From Flemingiibacterium sp045632605 (GTDB lineage Bacteria; Bacillota; Clostridia; Oscillospirales; CAG-272), in NCBI GenBank assembly GCA_045632605.1, contig JAZQXA010000104.1, positions 1-32,934 on the forward strand: a DNA stretch of 32,934 nucleotides, written 5' to 3'. Positions 9,977 through 17,383 of this stretch are shown here, piece after piece. Both the position numbers and the translations under genes were made by a program. Under the pieces are notes generated by a model that ran no database searches, was not told where the DNA came from, and saw only the letters and a program-made list of their open reading frames with translations. Every line of letters begins with the position of its first letter. Position 1 is the stretch's first letter.

Positions 9977-10002
9977 ATGATTCAAAAGAATCATATTATA
10001 AT
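9977..10002 (+). promoter_or_regulatory. Candidate alr promoter -10 with adjoining palindrome
   Basis: ATGATTC-AAAA-GAATCAT (9977-9994) is a perfect palindrome with 7-bp arms. It is followed two bases later by a consensus -10 hexamer TATAAT (9997-10002), which is 32 nt before the alr start. A TTGAAA at 9966-9971 would leave a 25-nt spacer, too long for a normal -35, so the -35 is weak or the promoter depends on a factor. The palindrome occupies the spacer, where a repressor or activator would act. Confidence 0.45.
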
Positions 10003-10033
10003 ATTTACAGCAGAAAAAAGGTGTATATACATA

Positions 10034-11194
10034 ATGAAAACTGATATAAAAATGACACGTGCCTGGGCAGAAATTGACCTTGCCGCAATACGCCATAATT
10101 TTAATGTTGCATCGGAATATGCAAAATCACACGGCTCAAAGCTTGTTGCCGTTGTGAAAGCAAATGCATACGGTCACGGTGCGGTGAAGGTTGCCACTGA
10201 GCTTGAAAAATGCTGCGGTGCGGATTTTTTTGCCGTTGCCACATTTCCGGAGGCAAGTGAGCTTGCAGAAGCCGGAATCACATCACCAATTCTTATTTTA
10301 GGTGAAATACATCCATCCCTTTACGATGAGCTTGTGCGCTATTCTAACATAATACCGAGTATTTTTCACCTCGAATCAGCGCAGGCACTTTCCGAGGCGG
10401 CAGAGGCTAAAGGCGTTACAGTTCCTTGCTTTATCGCCGTTGATACGGGTATGTCGCGCATCGGTATAGTTGCTGCACACATGGATAAGGGAATCAGAAC
10501 TGTAAAGCAAATAGCTAAACTTCCTGCTGTAAAGATTGAGGGAATGTTCAGTCATTATGCCTGTGCAGATCATTTTGATAAGAGATCTGCGCTTGCTCAA
10601 ATGAATCTCTTTGATGATTTCGCTGCGGCTCTTGCCGAGCAGGGAATAAAACCGACTTATCTCAGTATGTGCAACAGTGCGGCACTTACAGAATCGGCAT
10701 TTGAAAACAAATATGATCTGTCCAGACACGGAATCAGTCTTTACGGTTATCAGCCTTCATCTCAAACTGAACGAGTCTTGGTTTATAAGCCTGCGATTGC
10801 ATTTCGTGCACGGGTTACTGAAGTGAAGGAGCTTGAGGCAGGTACAGGCATCGGTTACGGCCACACCTTTATAACCAAACGTAAAACCCGTGTGGCAACT
10901 CTTTCAGTTGGATATGCAGATGGCTATCCGCGTATGCTTTCAAACAAGGGTGGCGTCATTATCGACGAGAAATATGCTCCGATAATCGGACGTGTCTGCA
11001 TGGATCAGATGATGGTTGACGTTACCAACATTCCATCGGTAAGTGTTGGTTCAATTGCAACGCTGATTGGATCGGATGAGCGTATACGTGCCGATAAGCT
11101 CGGCGAAATGATAGGAACTATTCCGCATGAGCTTATCTGCGGATTAACTGCAAGAGTTGGGCATATATACGTAAACAGTATGATTTCCGATTAA
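10034..11194 (+). CDS. alr: Alanine racemase
   Basis: A PLP-dependent fold-type III racemase interconverting L- and D-alanine for peptidoglycan precursor synthesis; cytoplasmic. 386 residues, normal for the family. The N-terminus RAWAEIDLAAIRHNF is the family signature. The PLP lysine is K42 in VVKANAYGHG, and the catalytic tyrosine is Y275 in GIGYGHTF. The C-terminal phrases SVGYADGYPR and GRVCMDQMMVDVT are also canonical. I chose the ATG at 10034, preceded by AAAAAGGTG. The in-frame ATG at 9977 lies inside the promoter palindrome, so it is an unlikely start. Placement is unusual: it follows glycan-degradation genes across a hairpin and is 32 nt upstream of a GH127-type glycosidase with which it seems co-transcribed. 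It is probably the housekeeping enzyme. Confidence 0.95.
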   Translation: MKTDIKMTRAWAEIDLAAIRHNFNVASEYAKSHGSKLVAVVKANAYGHGAVKVATELEKCCGADFFAVATFPEASELAEAGITSPILILGEIHPSLYDELVRYSNIIPSIFHLESAQALSEAAEAKGVTVPCFIAVDTGMSRIGIVAAHMDKGIRTVKQIAKLPAVKIEGMFSHYACADHFDKRSALAQMNLFDDFAAALAEQGIKPTYLSMCNSAALTESAFENKYDLSRHGISLYGYQPSSQTERVLVYKPAIAFRARVTEVKELEAGTGIGYGHTFITKRKTRVATLSVGYADGYPRMLSNKGGVIIDEKYAPIIGRVCMDQMMVDVTNIPSVSVGSIATLIGSDERIRADKLGEMIGTIPHELICGLTARVGHIYVNSMISD

Positions 11195-11226
11195 AGCAAT
11201 ATGTTTTTGTGAAAGGACAGTTTATC

Positions 11227-13110
11227 ATGACAGAGCAAATTGTTAAAGAGCTTGACGGCGTTCGCGTACTTACGAAGGACGCTGAGCTTTCAATGAAGTT
11301 TGAGCACTCCCTTGCAGAGGCGGTACGTTTTCTGGAACGCAACCAGATTTGTGAGGTGGAGCGCTGGACGGCATTTGTTGATGTTTTCCGTAATCAGACC
11401 GACGGTGACACCGTGGTATGGAGAACCTGGAGAAGTGAATTTTGGGGCAAAATGATGCGCGGTGCCTGCATGGTGCTAAAATATACGGGCGATGACGGAA
11501 TGTACCGCATCGTGGAACGCTCTGTTCGGGATATTCTGACAACCCAGGAGAAAAACGGACGCATTTCCGGTTACTCCGTTAAAGAGGAATTTACACGCTG
11601 GGATCTCTGGGGCAGAAAATATGTAATGCTCGGCATGATGTATTTCCTTGAAATCTGCCGCGACGGTGAGCTTGCAAAGGAACTGATATCCTCGATGTGC
11701 CGTCAGGCGGACTATATTCTCGATCATGTTGGCGAGGGTAAGCTCGATATCCGCAAGTGTGCAAAGCACTGGGAGGGACTCAATTCCTGCTCGATTCTTG
11801 AGCCGATGGTTCGTTTATACCGTCTTACAGGCGAAAAGCGTTACCTTGAATTTGCGGAGTATATCATTTCTACCGGATTTATCCTCTCCGGAAATCTTGT
11901 TGAGCTTGCATATGAAAACAAGGTTGCGCCTCACGATTACCCGATAACAAAGGCTTACGAAATGATGTCCTGCTTTGAGGGACTTTTGCAGTATTACTGT
12001 CTTACCGGAATCGAAAAATACAAGACAGCGATTGTTAATTTCGGCAAGCGTATTGTTGAGGGCGAGCTAAGTATTATCGGCTGCAGCGGATGTACTCACG
12101 AGCTGTTTGACCACACTGCCGTCAGACAGACTCAGACAGATTATGCCGAGGGTGTCATTCAGGAAACCTGCGTAACGGTTACATGGATGAAATTTGCCCA
12201 GGCGCTTTTGGAGCTTACCGGTGACGTTGCATATGCCGACTCCATCGAGCGCTCATACTATAATTGCTATTTGGGCGCTATGAACACACACCGTGTTCCA
12301 ACTTCAATGGGACAGTATACCTTGATTGAGGATGTTCCGCAGGTGCTTCCGTTTGATGGCTACAGCCCTCTTGTATCAAATAGGAGAGGAATCAGAATCG
12401 GCGGTGTCAATTACCTTGAAGAAGGCAGCTCATACGGCTGCTGTGCCTGCATCGGTGCTGCCGGTGCCGGACTTATTCCGCAGTTTGCACTTTTACACTC
12501 TGATAAGGGTATTGTCATAAACTATTATGAAAAGGGCGTCATCAATACAACCACTCCCACCGGCAATCCGCTTTGCATCACTATGGACACCGAATATCCC
12601 TATGACGGCAGGGTGAACATTCAAATTAAAACCGAAACGGACGAAGAATTTGAGATAAAGCTCCGAATCCCGGCTTGGTGCGAGAAAGCCACTGTTACCG
12701 AAAGTGGTAAAACCATACCGGCAACTCCGGGATATGCCGGCATCTGCAAGAAATGGAAGAGCGGCGATGCTTTGACGCTCGAGCTTCCTATGACAGTCAG
12801 GAGAACACTTCCGCCTGCCGGAGCCTTATATGAGGACGTATTCGCGGCGTATATGCGCGGTCCCATTGTTCTTGCGGCAGATAAGAGAATTACCGATCCC
12901 GATGCCGTTCTCGATATTCTTTGTGATGAAAACGGATATGTGGATTCAAAGCCTGCTGAATGTCCGGAGATACGTGACTGCAAGCTGTGTGTTGAGGTAT
13001 CACTCACTGACGGCAGCAGGGTGCGCCTGATAGACTATGCTTCTGCCGGAAAAACATGGACAGAGGAATCGCGTACCGGCGCATGGCTTTATCGAAACGC
13101 GCGAAACTAA
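11227..13110 (+). CDS. GH127-family (DUF1680) beta-L-arabinofuranosidase-like protein
   Basis: A 627-residue leaderless protein with an (alpha/alpha)6-barrel type sequence. GH127 enzymes use a zinc-bound cysteine nucleophile. In the Bifidobacterium longum enzyme the metal ligands fall in an E-x-C pair and a later Cys-Cys pair. Here E313 and C315 occur in ETCVTVTW, followed by LELTGD and an ERSYYNCYLGAM segment typical of the family; C405-C406 occur in YGCCACIG. So the catalytic and zinc set looks intact. The start is taken at ATG 11227, with AAAGGACAG ending 6 nt before it; the upstream in-frame GTG at 11209 has no site. Expected reaction: release of terminal beta-L-arabinofuranose, as from hydroxyproline-rich glycoproteins or pectin side chains. 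The family is broad (GH127/GH146 and others), so exact linkage is uncertain. A strong terminator follows. Confidence 0.85.
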   Translation: MTEQIVKELDGVRVLTKDAELSMKFEHSLAEAVRFLERNQICEVERWTAFVDVFRNQTDGDTVVWRTWRSEFWGKMMRGACMVLKYTGDDGMYRIVERSVRDILTTQEKNGRISGYSVKEEFTRWDLWGRKYVMLGMMYFLEICRDGELAKELISSMCRQADYILDHVGEGKLDIRKCAKHWEGLNSCSILEPMVRLYRLTGEKRYLEFAEYIISTGFILSGNLVELAYENKVAPHDYPITKAYEMMSCFEGLLQYYCLTGIEKYKTAIVNFGKRIVEGELSIIGCSGCTHELFDHTAVRQTQTDYAEGVIQETCVTVTWMKFAQALLELTGDVAYADSIERSYYNCYLGAMNTHRVPTSMGQYTLIEDVPQVLPFDGYSPLVSNRRGIRIGGVNYLEEGSSYGCCACIGAAGAGLIPQFALLHSDKGIVINYYEKGVINTTTPTGNPLCITMDTEYPYDGRVNIQIKTETDEEFEIKLRIPAWCEKATVTESGKTIPATPGYAGICKKWKSGDALTLELPMTVRRTLPPAGALYEDVFAAYMRGPIVLAADKRITDPDAVLDILCDENGYVDSKPAECPEIRDCKLCVEVSLTDGSRVRLIDYASAGKTWTEESRTGAWLYRNARN

Positions 13111-13125
13111 AATCGTGACTTGACC

Positions 13126-13175
13126 GCATCTCTCAAATCCCGTGCGCTGCTTAAGCTTTTAAGGTCGAGAGATGC
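13126..13175. repeat. Perfect 9-bp inverted repeat in the convergent gap
   Basis: GCATCTCTC (13126-13134) and GAGAGATGC (13167-13175) are perfect inverted arms enclosing 32 nt that themselves contain a short CTTAA/TTAAG pairing. It lies just upstream of the strong terminator, in the 179-nt gap between the GH127 gene and the sensor kinase. It may be an accessory RNA structure or an older terminator; function unknown. Confidence 0.5.
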
Positions 13176-13189
13176 TCCAGAAATATAAC

Positions 13190-13240
13190 AAAGCGCCGCT
13201 TAACAAGGTTATCTTGTCAGGCGGCGCTTTATTTTTGTTT
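13190..13240 (+). terminator. Strong rho-independent terminator after the GH127 gene
   Basis: The arms AAAGCGCCGCTTAACAAG (13190-13207) and CTTGTCAGGCGGCGCTTT (13213-13230) pair over 18 positions with one wobble and one mismatch, around the loop GTTAT. The tract ATTTTTGTTT follows at 13231-13240. It lies between convergent genes; on the minus strand the following stretch (TGTTATATTT) is also fairly T-rich, so it may act in both directions for the kinase gene. Confidence 0.9.
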
Positions 13241-13289
13241 GGTACGGTTTAGATATATACGGCAGATGACATAAGCTGTGCCGTATATG

Positions 13290-14555
13290 TCAAATTATTA
13301 CTCTTGTTATAAAGAATTCATCATTAGAGGTGAACTGACAGTTTCCACCGAGCTTTTCGGCCATATAGCGGATGCTTTGGGTTCCGTAGCCGTGCCCTTT
13401 TTTAGTGGACATCGGAAGTCCGTTTGAAAAGACGGGCTTTTTATTTATGGGGTTTTTTATGGAGAGAAGAAGCTTTCCGTTTGCCGCTTTAAGCATCAGT
13501 GAAACCGTACGCTGCTCTTTTGGAAGCTCACATACTGCATGAAGCGCGTTATCAAGCGCATTTGAAAGTATTGACGAAAACATAATCTCGCTTGTAGATA
13601 TGTAATCAACGCCTATGGAGTGGTTAAACTTAATTTCATTTGCCTCGCACTTTGCATCAAAGTCTGCAAGCACGTAATTTACAGTATCATTTGCACAAAA
13701 GCGTTTCGGCTTTGTTCTGTCAACCTGCTCGCTGTAAGATGTTATCATATCTCTTGCGGTGGCTTTATCATCTGTGTCAACGCATACTGCAAGTGTACTG
13801 AGAAAGAGCCGTAAATCGTGACGGAGCATACGTATTTCGTGTTCACTTCTTTTGATTGCTTCGAGCTCCTTGGCTTGCTGTTCGACTGTGATTCTGGTTA
13901 TCTGCTCATTGCGTTCAGCATCGGATTTTTTCTCATATTCCTTATAGTATACAATGCAGAACACTGTAAACGTAACACAAAGGAAAAACGGCAAAAATTC
14001 TGCGGCGATACGGTTATTGTCGAGCCATATGCTTGTATAGACAACAGTGGAATAATCGAATAAATAATAAGTTATCGGAACAATGGCAAATATACATACG
14101 CTTTTTATATCTTTATTGAATATTTCCGAAAACGAATGCGACAGAAATTTAAGTGCCACAATGAAAACGCATATCAGAACTGCAATTCGTACGCAGTATT
14201 CAACAACTTTATTATCGGATATAGCATAACTCAGAACACCGAACCATTTTGCAGGCTGGCAGAAAAGGTATGCTGTGAAAACCGAAACTAAAGCGGTGAC
14301 AGGGCGTTTCTTGAAGAAAAAGACAAGAAACAGTATAAGCGGCAGATGCGCGATAAAGGGATATATTTTCCAAATTACCGGCTCGCTGAAAACTAACTGA
14401 AGTACGCCTTGAATTCCTCCGAGCAAGAGGCAGAAAAGCAGTATTACAGATATGTTTTTCTTTGAAAACGAAATGTTTGCAAAGCTTGCCGACAAAAATA
14501 CGCCAAACAGCAGAACTATAAAACCGTGTATCAATACCATTATGGATTCAGTCAT
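13290..14555 (-). CDS. AgrC/HPK10-type membrane sensor histidine kinase
   Basis: 421 residues. The first 205 residues hold about seven hydrophobic segments (near 5-27, 35-57, 62-80, 82-103, 118-138, 152-173 and 185-204), followed by a coiled-coil-like stretch. The phosphoacceptor is H246 in MLRHDLRLF. A GHKL ATPase follows, with the N-box LSNALDNALHA and G-box KGHGYGTQSIRYMAEKLGG. This architecture (polytopic sensor, RHD box, HATPase_c_5 type) is that of quorum or peptide sensors paired with LytTR regulators. The ATG shares one base with the TAA of the upstream regulator (TAATG), so translation is coupled. No agrB/agrD-type peptide genes are adjacent, so the ligand is unknown. Confidence 0.88.
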   Translation of the reverse strand: MTESIMVLIHGFIVLLFGVFLSASFANISFSKKNISVILLFCLLLGGIQGVLQLVFSEPVIWKIYPFIAHLPLILFLVFFFKKRPVTALVSVFTAYLFCQPAKWFGVLSYAISDNKVVEYCVRIAVLICVFIVALKFLSHSFSEIFNKDIKSVCIFAIVPITYYLFDYSTVVYTSIWLDNNRIAAEFLPFFLCVTFTVFCIVYYKEYEKKSDAERNEQITRITVEQQAKELEAIKRSEHEIRMLRHDLRLFLSTLAVCVDTDDKATARDMITSYSEQVDRTKPKRFCANDTVNYVLADFDAKCEANEIKFNHSIGVDYISTSEIMFSSILSNALDNALHAVCELPKEQRTVSLMLKAANGKLLLSIKNPINKKPVFSNGLPMSTKKGHGYGTQSIRYMAEKLGGNCQFTSNDEFFITRVII

Positions 14556-15277
14556 TATGCTTCGCCAGCCTTTCCGAAAGTTAATTCAAAGTATGCCGCT
14601 TCAAAGTCCTTGTGAGCATTTCTTGAAATGGGTATACGGTATCCCGAACGCATTGTGATTTCCTTTGGCGTGTATTTGCTTATACGGAATATATTGACTA
14701 TATAGCTTCGGTGACACTTGAAAAAACCGTCGTGATGCGTGAGCTTGTCATCGTAGATATAAAACGGCTCACTCGACTGAATTTTACTGCCGTCGCTCAT
14801 AACAAAAATTACGTGCTTACCCTGCGCTTCAGCATACTCTATACTGCGAAGCTCGGTGCGGTGTACGGCGAGAGTATCTTTGATAAGTATATATTTTGTA
14901 TCATCGGAAATGCTTGAATACAATTCGTCAAGGGCAGCGTAAAGTTTGTCACGGTTGATGGGCTTTAGGAGATATCCGTTTGCATGAACCGAATATGATT
15001 CGATTGCAAATTCCGGTGAGGATGTGAGAAATACAAGTTTTACTGTTTTGTCGCTTTTACGTATTTGTGCAGCGGTGTCAATTCCGTTTATAAGAGGCAT
15101 TACTATGTCGAGCAAAATAATATCAAACGGGTCATTGAAGTGAGCATCTATAAGAGAATCGCCATCGCTGAAAAGTTGGATAACTATATCCTCTGAATCC
15201 TTTTCCCATGCAGACACCAATAAATTTGCTTCTTTCAGAAAATCCGTCATATCGTCGCAAATTGCAATACGCAGCAA
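14555..15277 (-). CDS. LytTR-family response regulator (AgrA/VirR-like)
   Basis: 240 residues. A receiver domain (about 1-120) carries the acidic pair D8-D9, the phosphoacceptor D57 in LLDIVMP and the lysine in LLKPINR. A LytTR DNA-binding domain (about 130-235) carries the hallmark FFKCHRSYIVNI and the terminal SGYRIPISRNAHKDF. The start is TTG at 15277 (MLRIAICDD), preceded on its strand by the strong site AAAGGGGGG. It is the first gene of a two-gene operon with its kinase. Its near-consensus promoter lies beside CATTTCAT direct repeats shared with the divergent surface-protein cluster, so it probably regulates both itself and that cluster. Confidence 0.92.
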   Translation of the reverse strand: MLRIAICDDMTDFLKEANLLVSAWEKDSEDIVIQLFSDGDSLIDAHFNDPFDIILLDIVMPLINGIDTAAQIRKSDKTVKLVFLTSSPEFAIESYSVHANGYLLKPINRDKLYAALDELYSSISDDTKYILIKDTLAVHRTELRSIEYAEAQGKHVIFVMSDGSKIQSSEPFYIYDDKLTHHDGFFKCHRSYIVNIFRISKYTPKEITMRSGYRIPISRNAHKDFEAAYFELTFGKAGEA

Positions 15278-15298
15278 TAAAATCCCCCCTTTAATATA

Positions 15299-15384
15299 CC
15301 GTGGAATATATTTAACAATATAATTATATCAGATAAAATGATAATTTTCAACGGTTTGCGGTGCATTTCATGCCGTGGAATATA
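15299..15384 (+). repeat. Two copies of a 12-bp direct repeat CCGTGGAATATA
   Basis: CCGTGGAATATA occurs at 15299-15310, in the leader of the regulator transcript, and at 15373-15384, between the two CATTTCAT boxes. The copies are 74 bp apart in the same orientation. They may be a secondary protein-binding element or a small duplication in the control region. Confidence 0.6.
15323..15351 (-). promoter_or_regulatory. Housekeeping-type promoter of the regulator/kinase operon
   Basis: Read on the minus strand, TTGAAA (15346-15351) and TATAAT (15323-15328) are separated by exactly 17 bases, a near-perfect SigA promoter. Start of transcription is expected near 15316, giving a leader of about 40 nt before the TTG start of the response regulator. 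Confidence 0.85.
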
Positions 15385-15392
15385 CATTTCAT
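15364..15392 (+). promoter_or_regulatory. Candidate LytTR operator: two CATTTCAT boxes 21 bp apart
   Basis: CATTTCAT occurs at 15364-15371 and again at 15385-15392, a start-to-start distance of 21 bp, two helical turns. LytTR regulators bind two direct repeats on one DNA face at this spacing. As I recall, E. coli YpdB uses GGCATTTCAT direct repeats separated by 11 bp, the same core and geometry. The pair sits between the two divergent promoters, just upstream of the expected plus-strand -35 and 12 bp from the minus-strand -35. Binding by the adjacent regulator is inferred. Confidence 0.75.
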
Positions 15393-15420
15393 TCCATCCC
15401 GTTTTTTGGGCTTAAATATA

Positions 15421-15429
15421 TGGTATAAT
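15421..15429 (+). promoter_or_regulatory. Extended -10 promoter of the surface-protein cluster
   Basis: TGGTATAAT (15421-15429) is an extended -10 (TGnTATAAT). At 17-bp spacing the -35 position (15401-15406) reads GTTTTT, a poor match, as expected of an activator-dependent promoter. The downstream CATTTCAT box ends 8 bp before it. The leader to the first ATG (15478) would be about 42 nt. Confidence 0.65.
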
Positions 15430-15477
15430 TTATTTTATCATACACATATTTGGTGCTTTAACTGTGTGGAGGGGGAC

Positions 15478-15684
15478 ATGAATACTGAAGTTAAAGATAC
15501 GGATAATGTTCGTGAGGATGTCAAAATAACCCGTTTTACAGCGTGTGAGCATTTCTCCAATCGGCAATGTCTTGTAAAGCCGATAACGAACTGCTGGTTT
15601 TGCAAATATGCATATTTCAAAGAACAAAAATCGGGAATAGCCGAGGTCGGGGTTTGCAAATACCCCATAAGACAAACTAATTAG
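15478..15684 (+). CDS. Small cysteine-rich protein of unknown function
   Basis: 68 residues, starting at the ATG preceded by a strong GGAGGGGG site. An in-frame ATG at 15361 lies inside the control region and is not a plausible start. No signal peptide. The hydrophilic N-terminus is followed by a cysteine cluster: C23-x7-C31-x7-C39-x2-C42-x17-C60, with H25 and the phrase NCWFCKYAYF. This suggests a small metal (zinc)-binding or redox fold. It is the first gene after the LytTR-controlled promoter, ends 15 nt before the protease gene and is in the same reading frame. It lacks AgrD-like features (no amphipathic leader, no single-Cys macrocycle core), so I do not call it a signalling peptide. Confidence 0.7.
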   Translation: MNTEVKDTDNVREDVKITRFTACEHFSNRQCLVKPITNCWFCKYAYFKEQKSGIAEVGVCKYPIRQTN

Positions 15685-15693
15685 CTTGTTGCG

Positions 15694-15711
15694 AAAGAGG
15701 TGACTAACACG
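15694..15711 (+). promoter_or_regulatory. Ribosome site pointing to a non-standard ACG start
   Basis: AAAGAGGTGA (15694-15703) matches the anti-SD core well, and its AGG lies 8 nt before ACG at 15709, followed by AAACTTAAA. Only two openings exist in this frame after the TAG at 15682: the GTG at 15700, which overlaps the site itself, and the ACG at 15709. ACG would give a protein beginning (M)KLKFIISAA, a typical lipoprotein-free signal peptide start. Confidence 0.5.
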
Positions 15712-17382
15712 AAACTTAAATTTATTATTTCAGCCGCAATAGCCGCGATGCTTCTCTCTTTGCCGACTGTGGCGGCTGATGTGAATGAGCCGTACGCAGA
15801 TGCGCTTGCAGAGCTTGGACTTTTTAAGGGAACGGGTAATGGCTATGAGCTGGAGCGAACCACGACAAGAGCAGAGGCGATAACGCTGCTTGTCAGGGTT
15901 CTCGGCAAGGAGGATGAAGCTCTGTCGGGCGAATATGAGCATCCTTTCACGGATGCAGGCTGGGCGGATGCTTATATCGGCTACGCATATGAGAACGGTA
16001 TCTCAAAGGGGATGACGGCAACAGCATTCGGTTCGTCCTTGCCGATTGACCACAATCAGTATGCAACACTGCTTCTTCGTGCAATGGGGTATTCTGATGA
16101 TGTCGGCGGACAGTTCAGGTATTCGGGAGCGTATGAATTTGCGCTTCACAAGTTCGCAATAGAAAAGGGGTCAGACACTTTTACGCGGAGTGAGCTTGTA
16201 AGGCTTACATATGCTGCACTTAATACACCGCTTTATAACTCAAGCAAAACTCTTGCCAAAGACCTGATGTCAAAGAAAGTGTTTACACAGAGTGAGCTTA
16301 CGGCGGCAAAATGGAAAATACCTCGTGAGGAACAAACAACGGCAGTGCTCATATATTCGGTAGCATCCGACCTTGAAAGTAAGCTCGGTATGCTTTCGAT
16401 GGACATTGACGAAATACTCGATGCACCGACGGGTAATATAGAGATACTGATGCAAACGGGCGGAACAAAAAATTACCGTAACACTCTGCTTCATGACGGA
16501 AAAACACAACGGTTTAGAATCACGGATGATTCTCTTGCCGATATTACCGTGCTCGACGGTGTGAATATGTGTGAGCGGCAAACGTTTAAAGATTTTCTCA
16601 TATATGCCAGAGATAACGTGGTTGCAGACAGATATGTGCTTGTTTTCTGGGATCACGGAGAGGGAACACTTGGCGGGTTTGGACGTGACGAGCTGAACGG
16701 CAATGCTTCGCTTTCGATTTCAGATATGAAATCGGCGCTTGAGGCGTTCGGAAAGAAATTCGACCTTATAGTGTTCGATGCCTGCCTTATGGGAACGGTT
16801 GAAACCGCTTATGCACTAAAAAACGCTGGCGAATATCTGATAGCCTCGGAGGATATCACTCCCACAGACGGAATTTACTACACAACATGGCTGAATTCTC
16901 TTTCGGCAGACCCGAAAATTTCAACCGAGGAGCTTGCAAGGCTTATCGTTGATTCGTTCATTGTTCATTCACCAAAGGACAGAGAGGACGTGATGATGTC
17001 GGTTACACGGCTTGATAAGCTCCCGATGCTGACAGACGAGGTTTCTCGGATACTTGAAAAGCTAAGTAGCGGAGGTTTTACCGAAAAACTCTTTGCGGCG
17101 GAGCTTATCCCATACGGAGAGAACGGCGGCAACGACCAATACGACTTGCTTGCCGTATTCGATGCGGTTGATATAGATATAAGTAATCTTGCAGTGGCAC
17201 TTGAAGGTACGCTTTACTATAAGCGCAGTGCCGCGGAGGGCAAATACAGCGGACTTGCGATTTATCTGCCGATTAAAAGATCAAGCGATTACGCAGATGT
17301 AAGAAACGATTTATTGAATGCGGAATATCCCGAAGGGGCGATAGCCGCACTTGACACAATAAATGAAACAAACGGAGGTTAA
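15700..17382 (+). CDS. SLH-anchored clostripain-family (C11) cysteine protease
   Basis: 560 residues counted from GTG 15700; the true start may be ACG at 15709. A signal peptide (KLKFIISAAIAAMLLSLPTVAA) is followed by SLH-type repeats: about 32-75 (RTTTRAEAITLLVRVLG region), about 83-135 (FTDAGWADAYIGYAYENGISKG) and a weaker third at about 140-200. SLH domains bind secondary cell-wall polymers. Residues about 215-555 are a peptidase C11 domain with the catalytic dyad H319 in FWDHGEGTLGGFG and C362 in FDACLMGTVETAYAL. C11 enzymes typically cleave after arginine and mature by self-cleavage. The stop codon falls inside the ribosome site of the next gene (1 nt gap), so translation is tightly linked to the 2230-residue giant. 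Processing of co-expressed surface proteins is inferred. Confidence 0.88.
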   Translation: MTNTKLKFIISAAIAAMLLSLPTVAADVNEPYADALAELGLFKGTGNGYELERTTTRAEAITLLVRVLGKEDEALSGEYEHPFTDAGWADAYIGYAYENGISKGMTATAFGSSLPIDHNQYATLLLRAMGYSDDVGGQFRYSGAYEFALHKFAIEKGSDTFTRSELVRLTYAALNTPLYNSSKTLAKDLMSKKVFTQSELTAAKWKIPREEQTTAVLIYSVASDLESKLGMLSMDIDEILDAPTGNIEILMQTGGTKNYRNTLLHDGKTQRFRITDDSLADITVLDGVNMCERQTFKDFLIYARDNVVADRYVLVFWDHGEGTLGGFGRDELNGNASLSISDMKSALEAFGKKFDLIVFDACLMGTVETAYALKNAGEYLIASEDITPTDGIYYTTWLNSLSADPKISTEELARLIVDSFIVHSPKDREDVMMSVTRLDKLPMLTDEVSRILEKLSSGGFTEKLFAAELIPYGENGGNDQYDLLAVFDAVDIDISNLAVALEGTLYYKRSAAEGKYSGLAIYLPIKRSSDYADVRNDLLNAEYPEGAIAALDTINETNGG

Positions 17383-17383
17383 C

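Noticed and set aside
15361..15477. Upstream in-frame extension of the Cys-rich protein
   Set aside because: It would start inside the LytTR boxes and cross the -10; the strong GGAGGGGG site points to the ATG at 15478.
15682..15700. TAG read-through fusing the Cys-rich protein to the protease
   Set aside because: The frames do match, but fusion would bury the protease signal peptide, and a separate ribosome site is present.
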